Shown here piece by piece: positions 33,140-43,334 of a stretch of 64,000 bases of DNA (its first letter is position 1; every line of letters starts with the position of its first letter). The notes under the pieces are model-generated. The model was not told the origin of the DNA. It saw only the letters and a program-made list of their open reading frames with translations, and ran no database searches. The DNA comes from Ascarosepion bandense (taxonomy: Eukaryota > Mollusca > Cephalopoda > Sepiida > Sepiidae), in contig JBBBDQ010001611.1 of assembly GCA_037127315.1 (NCBI GenBank), positions 992,001 through 1,056,000 on the forward strand, read 5' to 3'. The position numbers were made by a program, and so were the translations under genes.

Positions 33140-33651
33140 CCTTCAATATTGTAGCCTTGCGTGAAAGTAAACAGTAAATAACTATATGAATAAATTTAGA
33201 CCTTAGCATTTGTATTGAATTAATGTAGAAAAATATGTCCGGTATGTTTCACGAAAGATGTGGTCTTCCAAAAGAGACAAGCACTCCGTAAGGCGGAAAG
33301 CAGTAGTATTAACGCTATGATGACAAAAGAAAAAATGAAGCAGGCGAGTGTCGTACGGATAGTTTCGGGAATTTATGATTATTTAATTTGATCTTCACGG
33401 AGTAACCCATGCTAGTGTCATCTTAAGTTATCTGGAAATATCAACAAGCCGAAGACTTCTCTGTAAACTCTGTTAAGATTTATTTTGCTATTTTACAAAA
33501 AATGTGGCAAAAGTCCAAAAGGGGGGATGGGAAAAGGGCTGCTCTTCATCTGTCTTGCATTAACTTAGCTAGCCTCATTCGCTGACCAAAACATCACATT
33601 CTTACTGACCATTCTTACTACAACCACCAAAATGCCCCAAAGACTGTGAAG

Positions 33652-34091
33652 GGAAAATATTACCAACATTTTAAAGAATAAATTACAGTAACACATTTTT
33701 GTAGAAAAAAAAATTATTCCCACCGAAACATTTTTGAATACAAAACTAGAAGACATTTTCAGTTTTCTAAAATAAAAAATAAAAAGACTACAGACAAATT
33801 GTACATATTTCACGTAACCGTGAAATGTTTGAGTTTTGCTTAGTGGGATATCAACTTCTGTGGGCTATTTAATGCAAAAAGGTGGGGTTTTAAGGTATAT
33901 TTTTTAATGTTTGGTTATAGTGAGAAGGTTGATTTCATCAGATTTTAATGAAAACTTGTTTTTTTTATTTTAGAAAACTGAAAATGTCTTCTAGTTTTGT
34001 ATTCAAAAATGTTTCGGTGGGAATAATTTTTTTTTCTACAAAAATGTGTTACTGCAATTTTTTCTTTAAAATGTTGGTAATATTTTCCTTT
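33652..34091. mobile_element. Foldback repeat with about 131-nt arms
   Basis: Left arm 33652-33782 and right arm 33960-34091 are inverse complements over almost their whole length: GGGAAAATATTACCAACATT against AATGTTGGTAATATTTTCC, and AAACATTTTTGAATACAAAA against TTTTGTATTCAAAAATGTTT. The loop of about 177 nt holds TGTGGGCTATTTAATGC and GGTGGGGTTTTAAGG, shared with 15.2 kb. A transcript through it would fold into a long hairpin. The minus-strand frame at 33565-33813 lies in one arm and is not supported as a gene. Confidence 0.75.
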
Positions 34092-34099
34092 CAAAAATG

Positions 34100-35083
34100 T
34101 TTTTAAGAGTATATATATTTCTATAAAAGTGTATTTTTATATATTCATAGTGTTTCGATCCCAGCTTGAGGGCCAACTATTTGCCCATTGTTGGGACCCT
34201 AACAGGTGCTACCACTCCGGGTCAGGTTGGACCTGAGAACAACAGCAATTAAGAGGTGGTTTCATGCTCCTCACAACCTCCCAATCAGAGGCCTTGCTGC
34301 CAGGTGCAGTTTACTGTCATGCCCAGGACTGCCGTGTGATGTAAACTCTGACAGACTTTTTGTTTGTTAATTCTTAATGAACTCTACTAACTTAGTGATT
34401 ACTATAATTTGAGAAGACCTCATATTTGATGGCATAACCACCCCCACAAAAGAAAAGTGGATGTAGTAGTTTATCCAGACATTAAATTTCCAGTGTTTGT
34501 ACTCGGCCTAATTCCATATTAAATATGAGTGGCGCAGCTAAATTTGTAAATCTCCTTAACATATATGTAGATCTGTCTAGGATGAAACTAAAATTTCAAC
34601 AGTCGAACAAGTTTTGATAAATCCTAAGTGTCATTTGAAAATCGCGCTACTTATGAGTGATTAAATACAAAACTTTACATTTCAGCCAAACTATTGCTTA
34701 GACTGGTTTGCTGCCATTTGGAGTTCAGCCAATGGAAAGCCTTGACCCCTGACATTGTATCTTCCGAACATTTTTAGCGATTGGCAATTTGTCTAAGTAA
34801 CGTTTATGAGTGTGGACAATCAGGTTTCATTTAATCTTTTGTGTAGTGAACAAGTTTTGACAGTTCTGCATTGATAATGCATTTTTATTAAATGCTTTAC
34901 TAAGAGTCTATAGAAATTTTGGCTGAAATTTTCCTTGATTTAGTCTAGCCTATATGATAACAAAACCATTTGTTTCCTCTTTTATTGCAGTCAAGCACAC
35001 GCACCAAAATTCAGTGAGTGTAATGTATAGAGGAGCTAACCTTTTATTGCACGATTCGTTTTCTACGGCTTATAAATCCTTTG
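34100..35083. other. No gene seen; less AT-rich block at 34150-34370
   Basis: 34150-34370 (GCTTGAGGGCCAACTATTTG, GGGTCAGGTTGGACCTGAG) is less AT-rich and looks like an unclassified repeat piece. The rest is AT-rich with no feature. Confidence 0.35.
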
Positions 35084-35149
35084 CCGGTTATTTAAAGGCA
35101 TAAGAACTAAGTAATTTGCCATTTATCTCTTGTATTTGATAATAAATCA

Positions 35150-35315
35150 TTTCTTCAGTATTTCCAGAATTTCATCTGTTTTTGCTTATCTGATTACGAA
35201 CAGCAGTCCTTTTGCAGTTCCTCTTCAGGATTTTTTTAGATGTTGCATGTTCTCTCCCCCGTATATCTTGTTGGGCTTTCTTTACACGTCTATCGAATTC
35301 TACACAGGATTTGAT
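35150..35315 (-). pseudogene. Divergent RTE-3' fragment
   Basis: The plus-strand text TTCCAGAATTTCATCTG, TGATTACGAACAGCAGTCC and CTTTACACGTCTATCGAATT recurs at 56285-56440. On the minus strand the second copy reads as an RTE-like C-terminal piece (EFDRRVKK..., DHATN). It is joined here to a 5S-SINE tail. Confidence 0.55.
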
Positions 35316-35551
35316 TTGTTTTCTACGGTTTACCAACCTATTACAGGTTATTTAAAGCCAGAAATTATTGACTTACTATTTAACCTATAGCTGAGGGAGA
35401 AAACCTGTTTATACCTTTTCTCAAGGGTATTTACGCTCAAGGAAATATAACGAACATGTATTAGAATTCCGATAAACGGTCACCCATCTAGATACTTACT
35501 AAGCTCGACGTTGCTTAACTTCAGGAATCGGTATTCCAACATGTAGTTGTA
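35316..35551 (-). mobile_element. 5S-SINE, decayed (tail, body, partial 5S)
   Basis: Tail-like text CGGTTTACCAACCTATTACAGG, then body (TATTTAACCTATAGCTGAGG, TTTTCTCAAGGGTATTTACG), then a partial 5S-like block at 35472-35551 (minus: AAGTTAAGCAACGTCGAGC and TAGATGGGTGACCG). The tRNA-like head between body and 5S is deleted. Confidence 0.65.
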
Positions 35552-35704
35552 AGTTGGGAGTTAAGGTGAGAGAAAACGAGGTAGTATATTTGGTTAAGGC
35601 AGAATTTGAAATGTTAATATGTTCGTAGCTTCTACCGTTAGAATGGTTTCACAAGTATTCAGTCGCTTGGGAGAACTGAAAACTCGAGCAGGGGGATAAA
35701 AGTT

Positions 35705-36055
35705 TGAACTTTATATTATTTACAGTGTTCAAACTGTTGATCTCATCATTATTGCCATATTAACGACGTTTCAGACATTGTACACTCTAGTTTACTTCAT
35801 TTGCTAGGAATTTTTAACTCAAACGCTTTATTTCGATCACTGGTGTATATTATTCCCGTTCAATGTGCCATGCCACTTCCGGATGTCACGTAGTTGCCTC
35901 TCTTTAACTAAACTAATTTATTTGTTCACCCCTGCTGTAGCCAGGTATTGAACTTCCAAGTCTTTGGGTCACTTCACTAGAACTAACCAACGCCTTTATC
36001 TCATGATAGACATGGCAATGAAAATGATGACAACAGTTTGAACAGTGTAAATAAT
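35705..36055 (-). mobile_element. Arm element, long form (inverted copy)
   Basis: Left arm 35715-35795 (TTTACAGTGTTCAAACTGTT, ACGACGTTTCAGACATTGTA) and right arm 36005-36055 (GATGACAACAGTTTGAACAG, GTAAATAAT). The core 35810-36000 is the reverse complement of the core at 19800-20010: GGCGTTGGTTAGTTCTAGTG and AATACCTGGCTACAGCAGGG on the minus strand. The tRNA-like head is recognisable but weaker than at 19.8 kb. Confidence 0.6.
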
Positions 36056-36225
36056 ATAAATACTACCTCATCTCAGAATATTGAAGTCTGGATGTGTTAA
36101 CCATTGACGCTACTGTATGTCCTGAGACAGATGTCTGTCTTTCTGGATGGCTGTGAATTAAGGAGGGGCTTGAAGCAGAAGAAATGTTTTTTTAACATAA
36201 GAATGACGAGGATACCCTGGAATGA

Positions 36226-36711
36226 TTTGGTTTGATTGTTTTGTTTTTATGGCAAATCAACCTCGGCGGCTAAACTTTATTTATTTATTACTAGTAATAC
36301 CCATTCTTCTTTCAACAATTTATTGTTTATATAAGTTTTTTTTGTGTCTAGTAATACTTTTTTCTTTTCGAGTATCAAGATTCATTGGGATTTGTTTTTT
36401 TAAGGGCACGTTCCCCAAGTCCTACCCTTGTTATTTAACCCATAACTGGAGAGAAGGGACAGATAAATACCTTTCCCAAGGGTACCAGTGATTAAGTGAA
36501 TGCAGGGTATTCAACTGGAATTGGAACTTGGCTCACTGATTTCTCTTTCCGAGCCGATATCCACTGCACCACAACGCACATCCGTCACTATACGCTTACA
36601 GCACCTGGTATTCCCAAGCGGTCACCCATCTAAGTACTGACCAGGCTCAACGTTGCCTAACTTCGGTGATCGAGCGAGAACCGGTTTATTCAACGTGATA
36701 TGGCCGTGAGC
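36226..36711 (-). mobile_element. 5S-SINE with exact 12-bp target duplication
   Basis: Flanked by ACCCTGGAATGA at 36214-36225 and 36712-36723, a perfect match inside an RTE-3' reading frame. Minus-strand order: 5S-like head 36711-36594, spacer GTATAGTGACGGATGTGCGT, tRNA-like head and body of SINE-A type to GGGTTAAATAAC, then a tail of about 200 nt (AATCCCAATGAATCTTGATA, TAGTAATAAATAAATAAAG) ending in AATCAAACCAAAT. This defines a complete 486-bp retroposon that starts exactly at the first base of 5S. Confidence 0.93.
36594..36711 (-). rRNA. 5S rRNA-derived head of 5S-SINE
   Basis: Same 118-nt layout as at 20994-21111, minus strand GCTCACGGCCATATCACGTT to CCAGGTGCTGTAAGC, with one-base differences (AATAAACC for AATACACC). 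Its first base is the first base of the inserted element, so transcription start and insertion 5' end coincide. Not a separate ribosomal gene. Confidence 0.88.
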
Positions 36712-37095
36712 ACCCTGGAATGAGCACGTGACTAACGATGACATATGGGAGTGGATGAAAAGAAGGAGAAAACTTAACATACTTAACATAAGGAAGAGAC
36801 AGATGAGGTTTCTGGGACATGTAATGAGGGAGGAGGGTCTGGAGAAGTTAATACTCACAAGACGTATGGAAGAAAAGAGACGAGGGAAATCAGCGCGTGA
36901 CCTACTTGATAGGCCTGAGCAATTGGATGATATAGCGGCATTTGGAAGTGATACCAAGACGAAGAATTTTGAGGGCGACAAGAGACAAAGCCAAGAGGAA
37001 GTCCAGGATCGCCTACGTCCTGAAAGGACACGGCACATTAAGAATAAGAAGTAAAGTTAACAAATAAAATAAATACTAGAAAAGATAAGGCTATA

Positions 37096-37206
37096 CAGGG
37101 TGATTGAAACGTTATTCCCTATTTTATGTATCTCCCATCGAACTATAATTAGAGATTAGAAGTCGACAGAGTCCATAATACATAAAATAGTTCTTTTTCA
37201 ATCACT
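37096..37206. mobile_element. Tiny MITE with about 32-bp inverted repeats
   Basis: CAGGGTGATTGAAACGTTAT...CTATTTTATGTAT faces ATACATAAAATAGTTCTTTT...CAATCACTA. The left end follows TA. The spacer is about 45 nt. Right-end boundary and target duplication are unclear. Confidence 0.55.
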
Positions 37207-37289
37207 ATTTTTATATATATATATATAATATATATATATGTATGCATGTATGTGCGTATAATGATAATGTACATGCTAAAAGGTCTGCC

Positions 37290-37437
37290 GCCTTCTACCG
37301 AGCACCCATAACTCAGAGGTAAAATCGCCGACTCACGCCAATTCGGTCGGGTTCCAATCCTGGATAAAAAGCAATCGGATGTCTAACCGTACTGATGAGC
37401 TGTGATACAGCGAACCAGATCTACCTGCGTCTGACTA
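37290..37437 (+). mobile_element. SINE-B, tRNA-derived
   Basis: AGCACCCATAACTCAGAGGT (A-box-like) and TCGGGTTCCAATCCTGG (B-box-like) stand about 45 nt apart as in a tRNA. The tail is CCGTACTGATGAGCTGTGAT then CAGATCTACCTGCGTCTGAC and a (TA)n end. The tail matches bases 1-41 of the window inverted. The anticodon stem does not fold well, so it is not a tRNA gene. Confidence 0.75.
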
Positions 37438-37589
37438 ATATATATATATATTGTGTGTATTTTGTCAGCATTTTTTCATTAATACAGGTTTCATTGAATA
37501 TTATACATAAGTTCTGTCTATTTATTTTGTGTAAGATCCGTTCGTATGATCTGATTAGTTTGATAGTGTTGTCATGAAAAGACAAGAAA

Positions 37590-38660
37590 TCGCAATAATT
37601 GTTGATTTTTTATCAGGTCTGAGCTTTCGGCTTACATAAGCCATTATCAAAGGATGAACATTTAATGTTCAGTGAACATAGAACATTTAAATTATTAACA
37701 GAGTGGAGTTATACAGAGAAAATTAAACAGGTTCATTTTTTTTGTGTCGCACATGGCCGCAGGACGAGAAGGAATAGTGGTAGTAGGTTTTTGGTCAATT
37801 GAGTGTATAGTGGCATGGGGGATTGGTCTGGGAACTGCTACTATGGTGTAGGGGGTAAGTATAATAACTATGACCTCTCCCGTCGATTATAGGCATTGAA
37901 GTATGTTAGTAGAGGTGTCAAAATTTATTTTATTTAGGCTAGGTTTAAACTGTTTGATGTAGATAGCTTCTAGAATTTGAAGTTTTCGTTTATTATTTTC
38001 TTGTCTAAGTATATGCGTATTTTCAACAAGTGTTTTCCTAAGAAGTGTGTTGATAGCCGTGGTGTTTTAAATGTCGGAATATGTTAGAATTTTCATTTAA
38101 GTGTAATGTAAGCCTCCACGAAAGCGAGTTAGTAGTATGTCCAATATAGATATTATTTAGTTTGTTAGAGATACATTCTCGAAAGGGGCATTTGAATTTA
38201 TACACGACATTGTTTTTTTGCAAATCGCTAACGGTGGGGGAGGAGTCGTTGCGGACCATTGAGTTGGATGTTGTGAATTTAGCGTAATATATGATAAATT
38301 TAATTCTTTTGTTGGGGTCCGTCGGAGAGATATTAGTGTTTTATGGGATATTTTCGTCTAGTTGGTAGTTGGTGTGCATTTGGCTACGATATAAGAGAGT
38401 GATATGTTTGAGATTGATTGGGCTATTACCATGTGTTGTTTTTTTCGTGTTAAGGCTTTTAAGGAAATGTCGTATTTGTTCATCAACTATGTAATTAGGA
38501 AAATTATTGTTGATGAGTGTCTGTTTTATGTTTTTTAGTTCACTGTGGAAGATGTGTTTGTAGACGAATTGGTTCTTGCACGATGTATATATATGAGTGC
38601 TTAGAACGTTCACTTTGTGACCACTAAACCGTGTTCCAAATCTCACCATCGTCAATTTGC
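37590..38660 (-). pseudogene. Penelope-like element: RT C-terminus and GIY-YIG domain
   Basis: Minus strand from 38655: MVRFGTRFSGHKVNVLSTHI and HSELKNIKQTLINNNFPNYI (C-terminal RT region), then NNVVYKFKCPFRECISNK and NNIYIGHTTNSLSWRLTLHL (GIY-YIG: YKF and YIG strands with catalytic Arg), then in another frame LVENTHILRQENNKRKLQIL and EAIYIKQFKPSLNK with the catalytic Glu, ending near 37890. Farther on, near 37660, GATAATGGCTTATGTAAGCC and AAAGCTCAGACC match the DNGLCKPKAQT-type motif common downstream in this class. Penelope-like elements prime reverse transcription at nicks made by the GIY-YIG nuclease. Frames are broken and the RT palm is absent. Confidence 0.88.
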
Positions 38661-38664
38661 TCGG

Positions 38665-39754
38665 GGTGATGACAATATCATTGGCCTAGGGGAAGTGCTC
38701 TAAACCTTATTACGGATTTATCTCAAACTTTGAGTGAAACTGGGTAAAGGTAACTATTCAAAAGTGATCGTTGGTTGTATTTGCACAAAGCCACATGATC
38801 GTACTGACATTATTCAGGCCAGATAATGCACGTTCTCTTAGAAACCGTAACTAAGGTCTGCTCAGCATAAATGCAGGGGGCTCAGCAGATACTGAATAAA
38901 TGCAGATGTTTCTCAGCAGACGATGGTGATCGGAAACGAGTAAGCGTCCATATTATGGATAAAATGGTAAAAACCAGCTGGAAAACAAAGGGTATATCCA
39001 AAACTTATAACGGCTTTAAATGAAGCTTGCATTAAAATAATATATATTCACTTTTTACTTCCCCTTAGCCTACTGCCCCGTCACTTTGTAATGCTTAATG
39101 TGATTAAAAACTTATGTATTTAAATAAATTCCACTCGTAATATTACAGGCGACATTAAAGGCCGCTTAAATTAAAAAAAAAGTGACCACAAGCATTAAAT
39201 TAACCGCAGATATCTGGAAATATTAATAGCTAGTAGAATTGAATGCAAGGCAGCTATTCAAGCGACCATCGTATCAGTAAATCTCAATATCTGAATTTTC
39301 ATTCGTTACACATTACAATCGAATAATCTAAACTTTCGTATTATGCCAGAAATCTCATTTGCAAATGTTAAAATGGAACCGCTTTTTGAATTACACTGCT
39401 AAAATTATATCAAGTTCGGTCAAGGTCATTTAGTAAGAACAACAGATGGCGTTTTCATGTGTAGGTTGCTTAAGTAATAGCAATTGTTTCACTTCAATAA
39501 ACAAGCAACAGCCAATCTTTCTGAAGAGCGCTACTGCAAAATTTACTTTTCGTCATGGAAAATTTATGCTAAAAGTTCAAAGATAAATAGGATCCGTCCC
39601 ATTGCCATGTTAAGCTACTCTGAAGGGATGTGGTTCATTGCCGCTCCTCGTCTAATATGTAAGGAAACTTCTATGATCGACCGGTTTACTAGTATAGAGA
39701 ATTTATAGCTCATTGAATAAGACACTGTTGTAGCCTTGTGTTAAACAGGGAACA
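38665..39754. other. No gene seen
   Basis: Contains a local duplication of GCTCAGCA...AAATGCAG...TCAGCAGA text near 38855-38915. The frame at 39484-39708 has no recognisable motif. Confidence 0.4.
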
Positions 39755-39762
39755 ACTAAAGC

Positions 39763-41045
39763 AAGGGTCGGCAACCTACGGCCCGCGAGTCGGATTCAGC
39801 CCGCGAGCCTGATTACCGATGACTATTTTTAAACATGAAAGACGAGGCTTTCGAATTCAAAAAAAGGCCTGCTGTTATATTCCTCTGATCCACCCATCTG
39901 AATTTGAATACTATGATCGCAAAAGCACGATCAAAACCCAATCACCTCCATTTCTGCGTAAAAAAATAAACTTAAAACAAAATCTGAAAGTCGATTTGAC
40001 CGACTGACCGGCGACAGACATTAGGCAGGGACACCTTCAAAGGGACAATGTTGTCTCAGTCGGCTTTCTATTTCATTCCTCCAACAGCGACCCCCCCCAT
40101 CGCTTACCCCTGCCACCTACCCTATATAAGTTTCTGGAATCTTTCAATGGGCCATGTTCTTATTTTATCATACCTAAGTGTACATGTTTGCAACTATTTG
40201 TACTCGTATGTATGGGTATATGTGTAATATAACAATCTGGCCCCACCCGAGGAAGTGATGCAAGCGATGGTGTTTCCCGTCGGTGGAGGGGTCGGCGAGC
40301 GGCAGGGCGGGTGTTTGTGAAATACATCCTGTCGAGGCCGGAGCGGATGTCGTTTGACCTTATTTCCGACAGCGGCGGAAATGACTACGGAGGCAAACAG
40401 AACAGGTGTCTCTGGGAATTACGTGGGCGTTGCGTGGGCGAGGCAGGACCGGAAGGAAAGTCCCGGTTCTAGAAGACTATATAAAGACCTCGACACACGG
40501 ATTCGCCAGCAGAGAACGGCCAGTGGAACCAGAGAAACACCACAGGCAAGACTACACTCCCGTCAACCCATTCTATGTGCGCTCTCACCCTTCCGTTCTC
40601 TATTCCACACGGTTCGTCGTCATTAATAAAAATATAACCTTATATTTTTATATATGCGTGTTTGTTGTTTTGTCGTCGTACGGCGATATATAACATACGT
40701 GTTTCGTTTTTGTTTGATGTGTGGGTGTGGGTATGGGTGTGGTTCGTTTGTGTTACAGTTTTCAATAACAGTTTCAAACCTACACGTCATAATTTCCTCA
40801 ATTTCACTTCGGTTATTTTTTTTTTTTTTTTACTTTGAAGTATTTGACGTTTCTTTGTTAGATTTTTTTATTGGATTTTCTTTTGTTTTTCTGATTTCTT
40901 AATGTTTATTTTCATTATGGTTTTAAGTATTTAGGTTGACAGGGGTCTGCATATGTAATTTTCCTTGATTTTTCGTTAATGGCCTTCGTCCGGCCCTTGA
41001 CCCGTCATTATAAGACGATCTGGCCCGTGGGGTCGAATGAGTTGC
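39763..41045. mobile_element. hAT-type element with 8-bp target duplication
   Basis: Flanked by ACTAAAGC at 39755-39762 and 41046-41053. The left end AAGGGTCGGCAACCTACGGC then CCGCGAG is a typical hAT end. The right end, reversed, reads GCAACTCATTCGACCCCACG then GGCC, a shortened and diverged version. The interior has no transposase I can recognise; it holds an LTR-like block (40223-40695) and T-rich sequence. It is probably a non-autonomous carrier. Confidence 0.65.
40223..40695 (+). other. LTR-like or promoter-like GC-rich block inside the hAT element
   Basis: Begins TGTAATATAACA and ends GATATATAACA, i.e. TG...CA with matching ends. It contains a TATA box (GACTATATAAAGACC, about 40477), GC-rich upstream sequence (GGCGAGCGGCAGGGCGGG) and an AATAAA (40624-40629). 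That order fits a solo LTR. I could not find a clear 4-6 bp target duplication, so a captured cellular promoter is an alternative. The open frames of 90 and 95 codons across it are of unknown meaning. Confidence 0.4.
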
Positions 41046-41053
41046 ACTAAAGC

Positions 41054-41957
41054 CTACGCGTAAGATGAGCAGTTTTATTGTCACCAATTCAACATTCAAT
41101 AAATGGCACAGAAGCCTTTAAAAAAAGATTAACGAATCAGTGAGTGAGACTAATTTCCAAAGTTGTATTAAAAAAAAAACAGAAGAATATTTATTCAGGC
41201 TTTTTTTTTTTACATGAAATGCGGCAGATGGCCATAGAGGGGGGTCGGTAGAGGGTGGTCGGGAATTATGTGCAACTGCTTTTGGCCTCTTTTATATGTT
41301 TTTACAAACTTTAATTAATACGCTTCAGGATAAATGTTATTGCATAATCCCAGATACAACTTATACAGTTTATTAGTTATTATTATTATTATTATTCATT
41401 TCGAACGCATAAGATTTTACTGATTGAAGTTTGAAGAATGACCGACTAATTAAGATTACATCTCCAGGCATATTTCTTATTGTTTCATATTGGTCTAACC
41501 CGAAATCTTTTTGGTGTCGCATAAACACAAGACCTGTTAATAAGGAGCAAAGAGTTCAAGATTCATGAAAGGAAACCGTTTCGGCTTTTAGATCGAAAGG
41601 AGAACCCTACTTGACACGCTTTACTTTCCACAATGACCAAAAGTTAGTCGTCGCCGTTTCGTTTCGCTGTTGAAATTTCCATTATTTTCGCCGTCGGTGA
41701 TCTTTTGACAACGAAACCACTTTTCGATCATATCACATCTTTTACCTAGATGCTATAACCGAAAGATATTCATCCAGGATTCAACTCCCCCCCCTCCCAA
41801 AAAATAGGGATCCTGGAAATTTTTATACGTCAAAGAACCTCTAAAATAATTTATTTGAGTTCTTATGAAAAAAAAAAATCGAAATTTGATGAATCTATCA
41901 AATTAAATCGCAAAATTTTGTTATAATAAAATGTACAATTCTAATTTATTGCCACTA
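41054..41957. other. No gene seen
   Basis: AT-rich, with an (ATT)n run near 41378-41396 and a poly-C run near 41789. Nothing else is recognised. Confidence 0.4.
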
Positions 41958-42600
41958 TCTCTATATATAAAAGGCAATCTGTGAGTCTGTGTGTGACTGT
42001 TCCCTATGCACGCCTACATTTTTTAAGTTACGCCATTCAAACTTTCTAGGGACACATATCTACAGGGAAGCCAGGGCGACACATACTTTTTGAGTTTAAG
42101 TTCAGCAAGTTTTCCTTTCGCACTTTTTGGCCTATGGAGCCGATTGTTTACATTTGATCCGTAAAACATCTAAGATCTAAGATGGTTACTAAATTGCGCC
42201 ACAGAAATCAAATCACACGTGTCAAACGCGATTAAAATATTTTTTTATTAACAAAAAAATGAGCTTTTATATTTAATTTTTATTCCGACGTTTTAAAATT
42301 CATTTGCTCAACAAAAAATGTTAATATTTTTCCCCGAAAGTTTGAAACAAGTGAAATATTTTTTTTAAAAAGTGTTTTTTCAAACAAAACCATGTAAAAG
42401 AAAAAGTGCCAATAGTTAATTGAATTATTTAAATCTTTTTTTTTCAGATTTAATATTTCATACTTCAGAAAAAAAAAACGTTTTTTCTCTAAATATTTCA
42501 ACTGTCTGTGAATGATTTCCATCTACTCCTTTCATTGGCATCTTCTACTACTAAAATATTCCGAGTTGCACGGGCAACTCCGGGCTACGATGCTTGCTGC
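41958..42600 (+). mobile_element. Helitron-like element, second family, imperfect 3' end
   Basis: Starts TCTCTATATATAAAAGGCAA after A, with GTGAGTCTGTGTGTGAC and CTACATTTTTTAAGTTACGC. The 3' side has GAGTTGCACGGGCAACTCCG, a hairpin (GAGTTGC/GCAACTC), then GGGCTACGATGCTTGC. The CTAG terminus is not intact. The AAAGGCAA 5' motif links it to the other Helitrons, but the interior differs. Confidence 0.55.
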
Positions 42601-42664
42601 ATCTATTTTATAATCTTAACTTTATAAAGAAAAATATTTCAGCTTTTGTGGTACCCACGTTTTA

Positions 42665-43185
42665 GTCTTCCCTTCTTTTTCTATGTGCTCTGTCCCTTCA
42701 GGACGTAGGCGATTATGGCTTTCCACGTCTCCCTATTCCTGGTGGCTATAGCACACCTTCTCCTGTTACATCACGCAACCCTCGTTCCATCATCCACCTG
42801 ATTAGGTTCTTCAAATATGCTATCCGTTGCTTTCCCCTGTCTCTTTTCCCCTCTATCTTGCCTGTTAGTATCAGGTTTTCCAAGCCCTCTTTCCTCATTG
42901 CATGTCTCATGCACTTCAACTGTCTCTTCCTGATTCTCAGGATTAATTTCCTTTTTTTCCATCATTTCTAGAACCTCATCAGTGCTCACAAGCTCGATCC
43001 ATGATATTCACAGTATCCTTCTCTCGAACCACATTTCAGTTGCTTCAAATTTTTCCTTCATCTTTAATGATATTGTCCAGCATTAACTGCCATATTGAAG
43101 AACTGACATCACATAGCAATCCAGTACTTCCCTCGTTCTTTCTAGCGAAATTGTCCTGTTTCTTAATACACAGTTTCTCACTGTG
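42665..43185 (-). pseudogene. RTE-3' fragment, decayed
   Basis: Plus-strand text TGTCCCTTCAGGACGTAGGC (3' end) to TCTAGCGAAATTGTCCTG. On the minus strand MSTDEVLEMMEKKEINPENQ and, upstream, LRNRTISLERTREVLDCYVM and SVLQYGS. A frame shift lies around the EIWFYRRML segment. Truncated 5'. Confidence 0.8.
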
Positions 43186-43334
43186 TGCAGTTTTTTTGAA
43201 TTTTTTTTATGATGGGCATATTGTTTTCTCCCGCAATTTCTTTTTTTTTTCCGCCATCGAATAAATGCTCGCCTCGATTCTGGTCGTTTGTATTGTAACC
43301 CAATCGGGCACGTCACTAGCAATCATCCTCTACG

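Larger units (their letters stand above)
36150..37060 (+). pseudogene. RTE-3' fragment split by a 5S-SINE
   Basis: The left piece ends with text equivalent to FYRRMLRIPW at 36190-36225. The right piece starts with WNEHVTNDDIWEWMKRR at 36712 and continues KRQMRFLGHVMREEGLEKLI, LTRRMEEKRRGKSARDLLDR to about 37040, with a frame change near 36930. The two pieces are contiguous in other copies. The intervening 486 bp (36226-36711) are the 5S-SINE. Confidence 0.85.
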
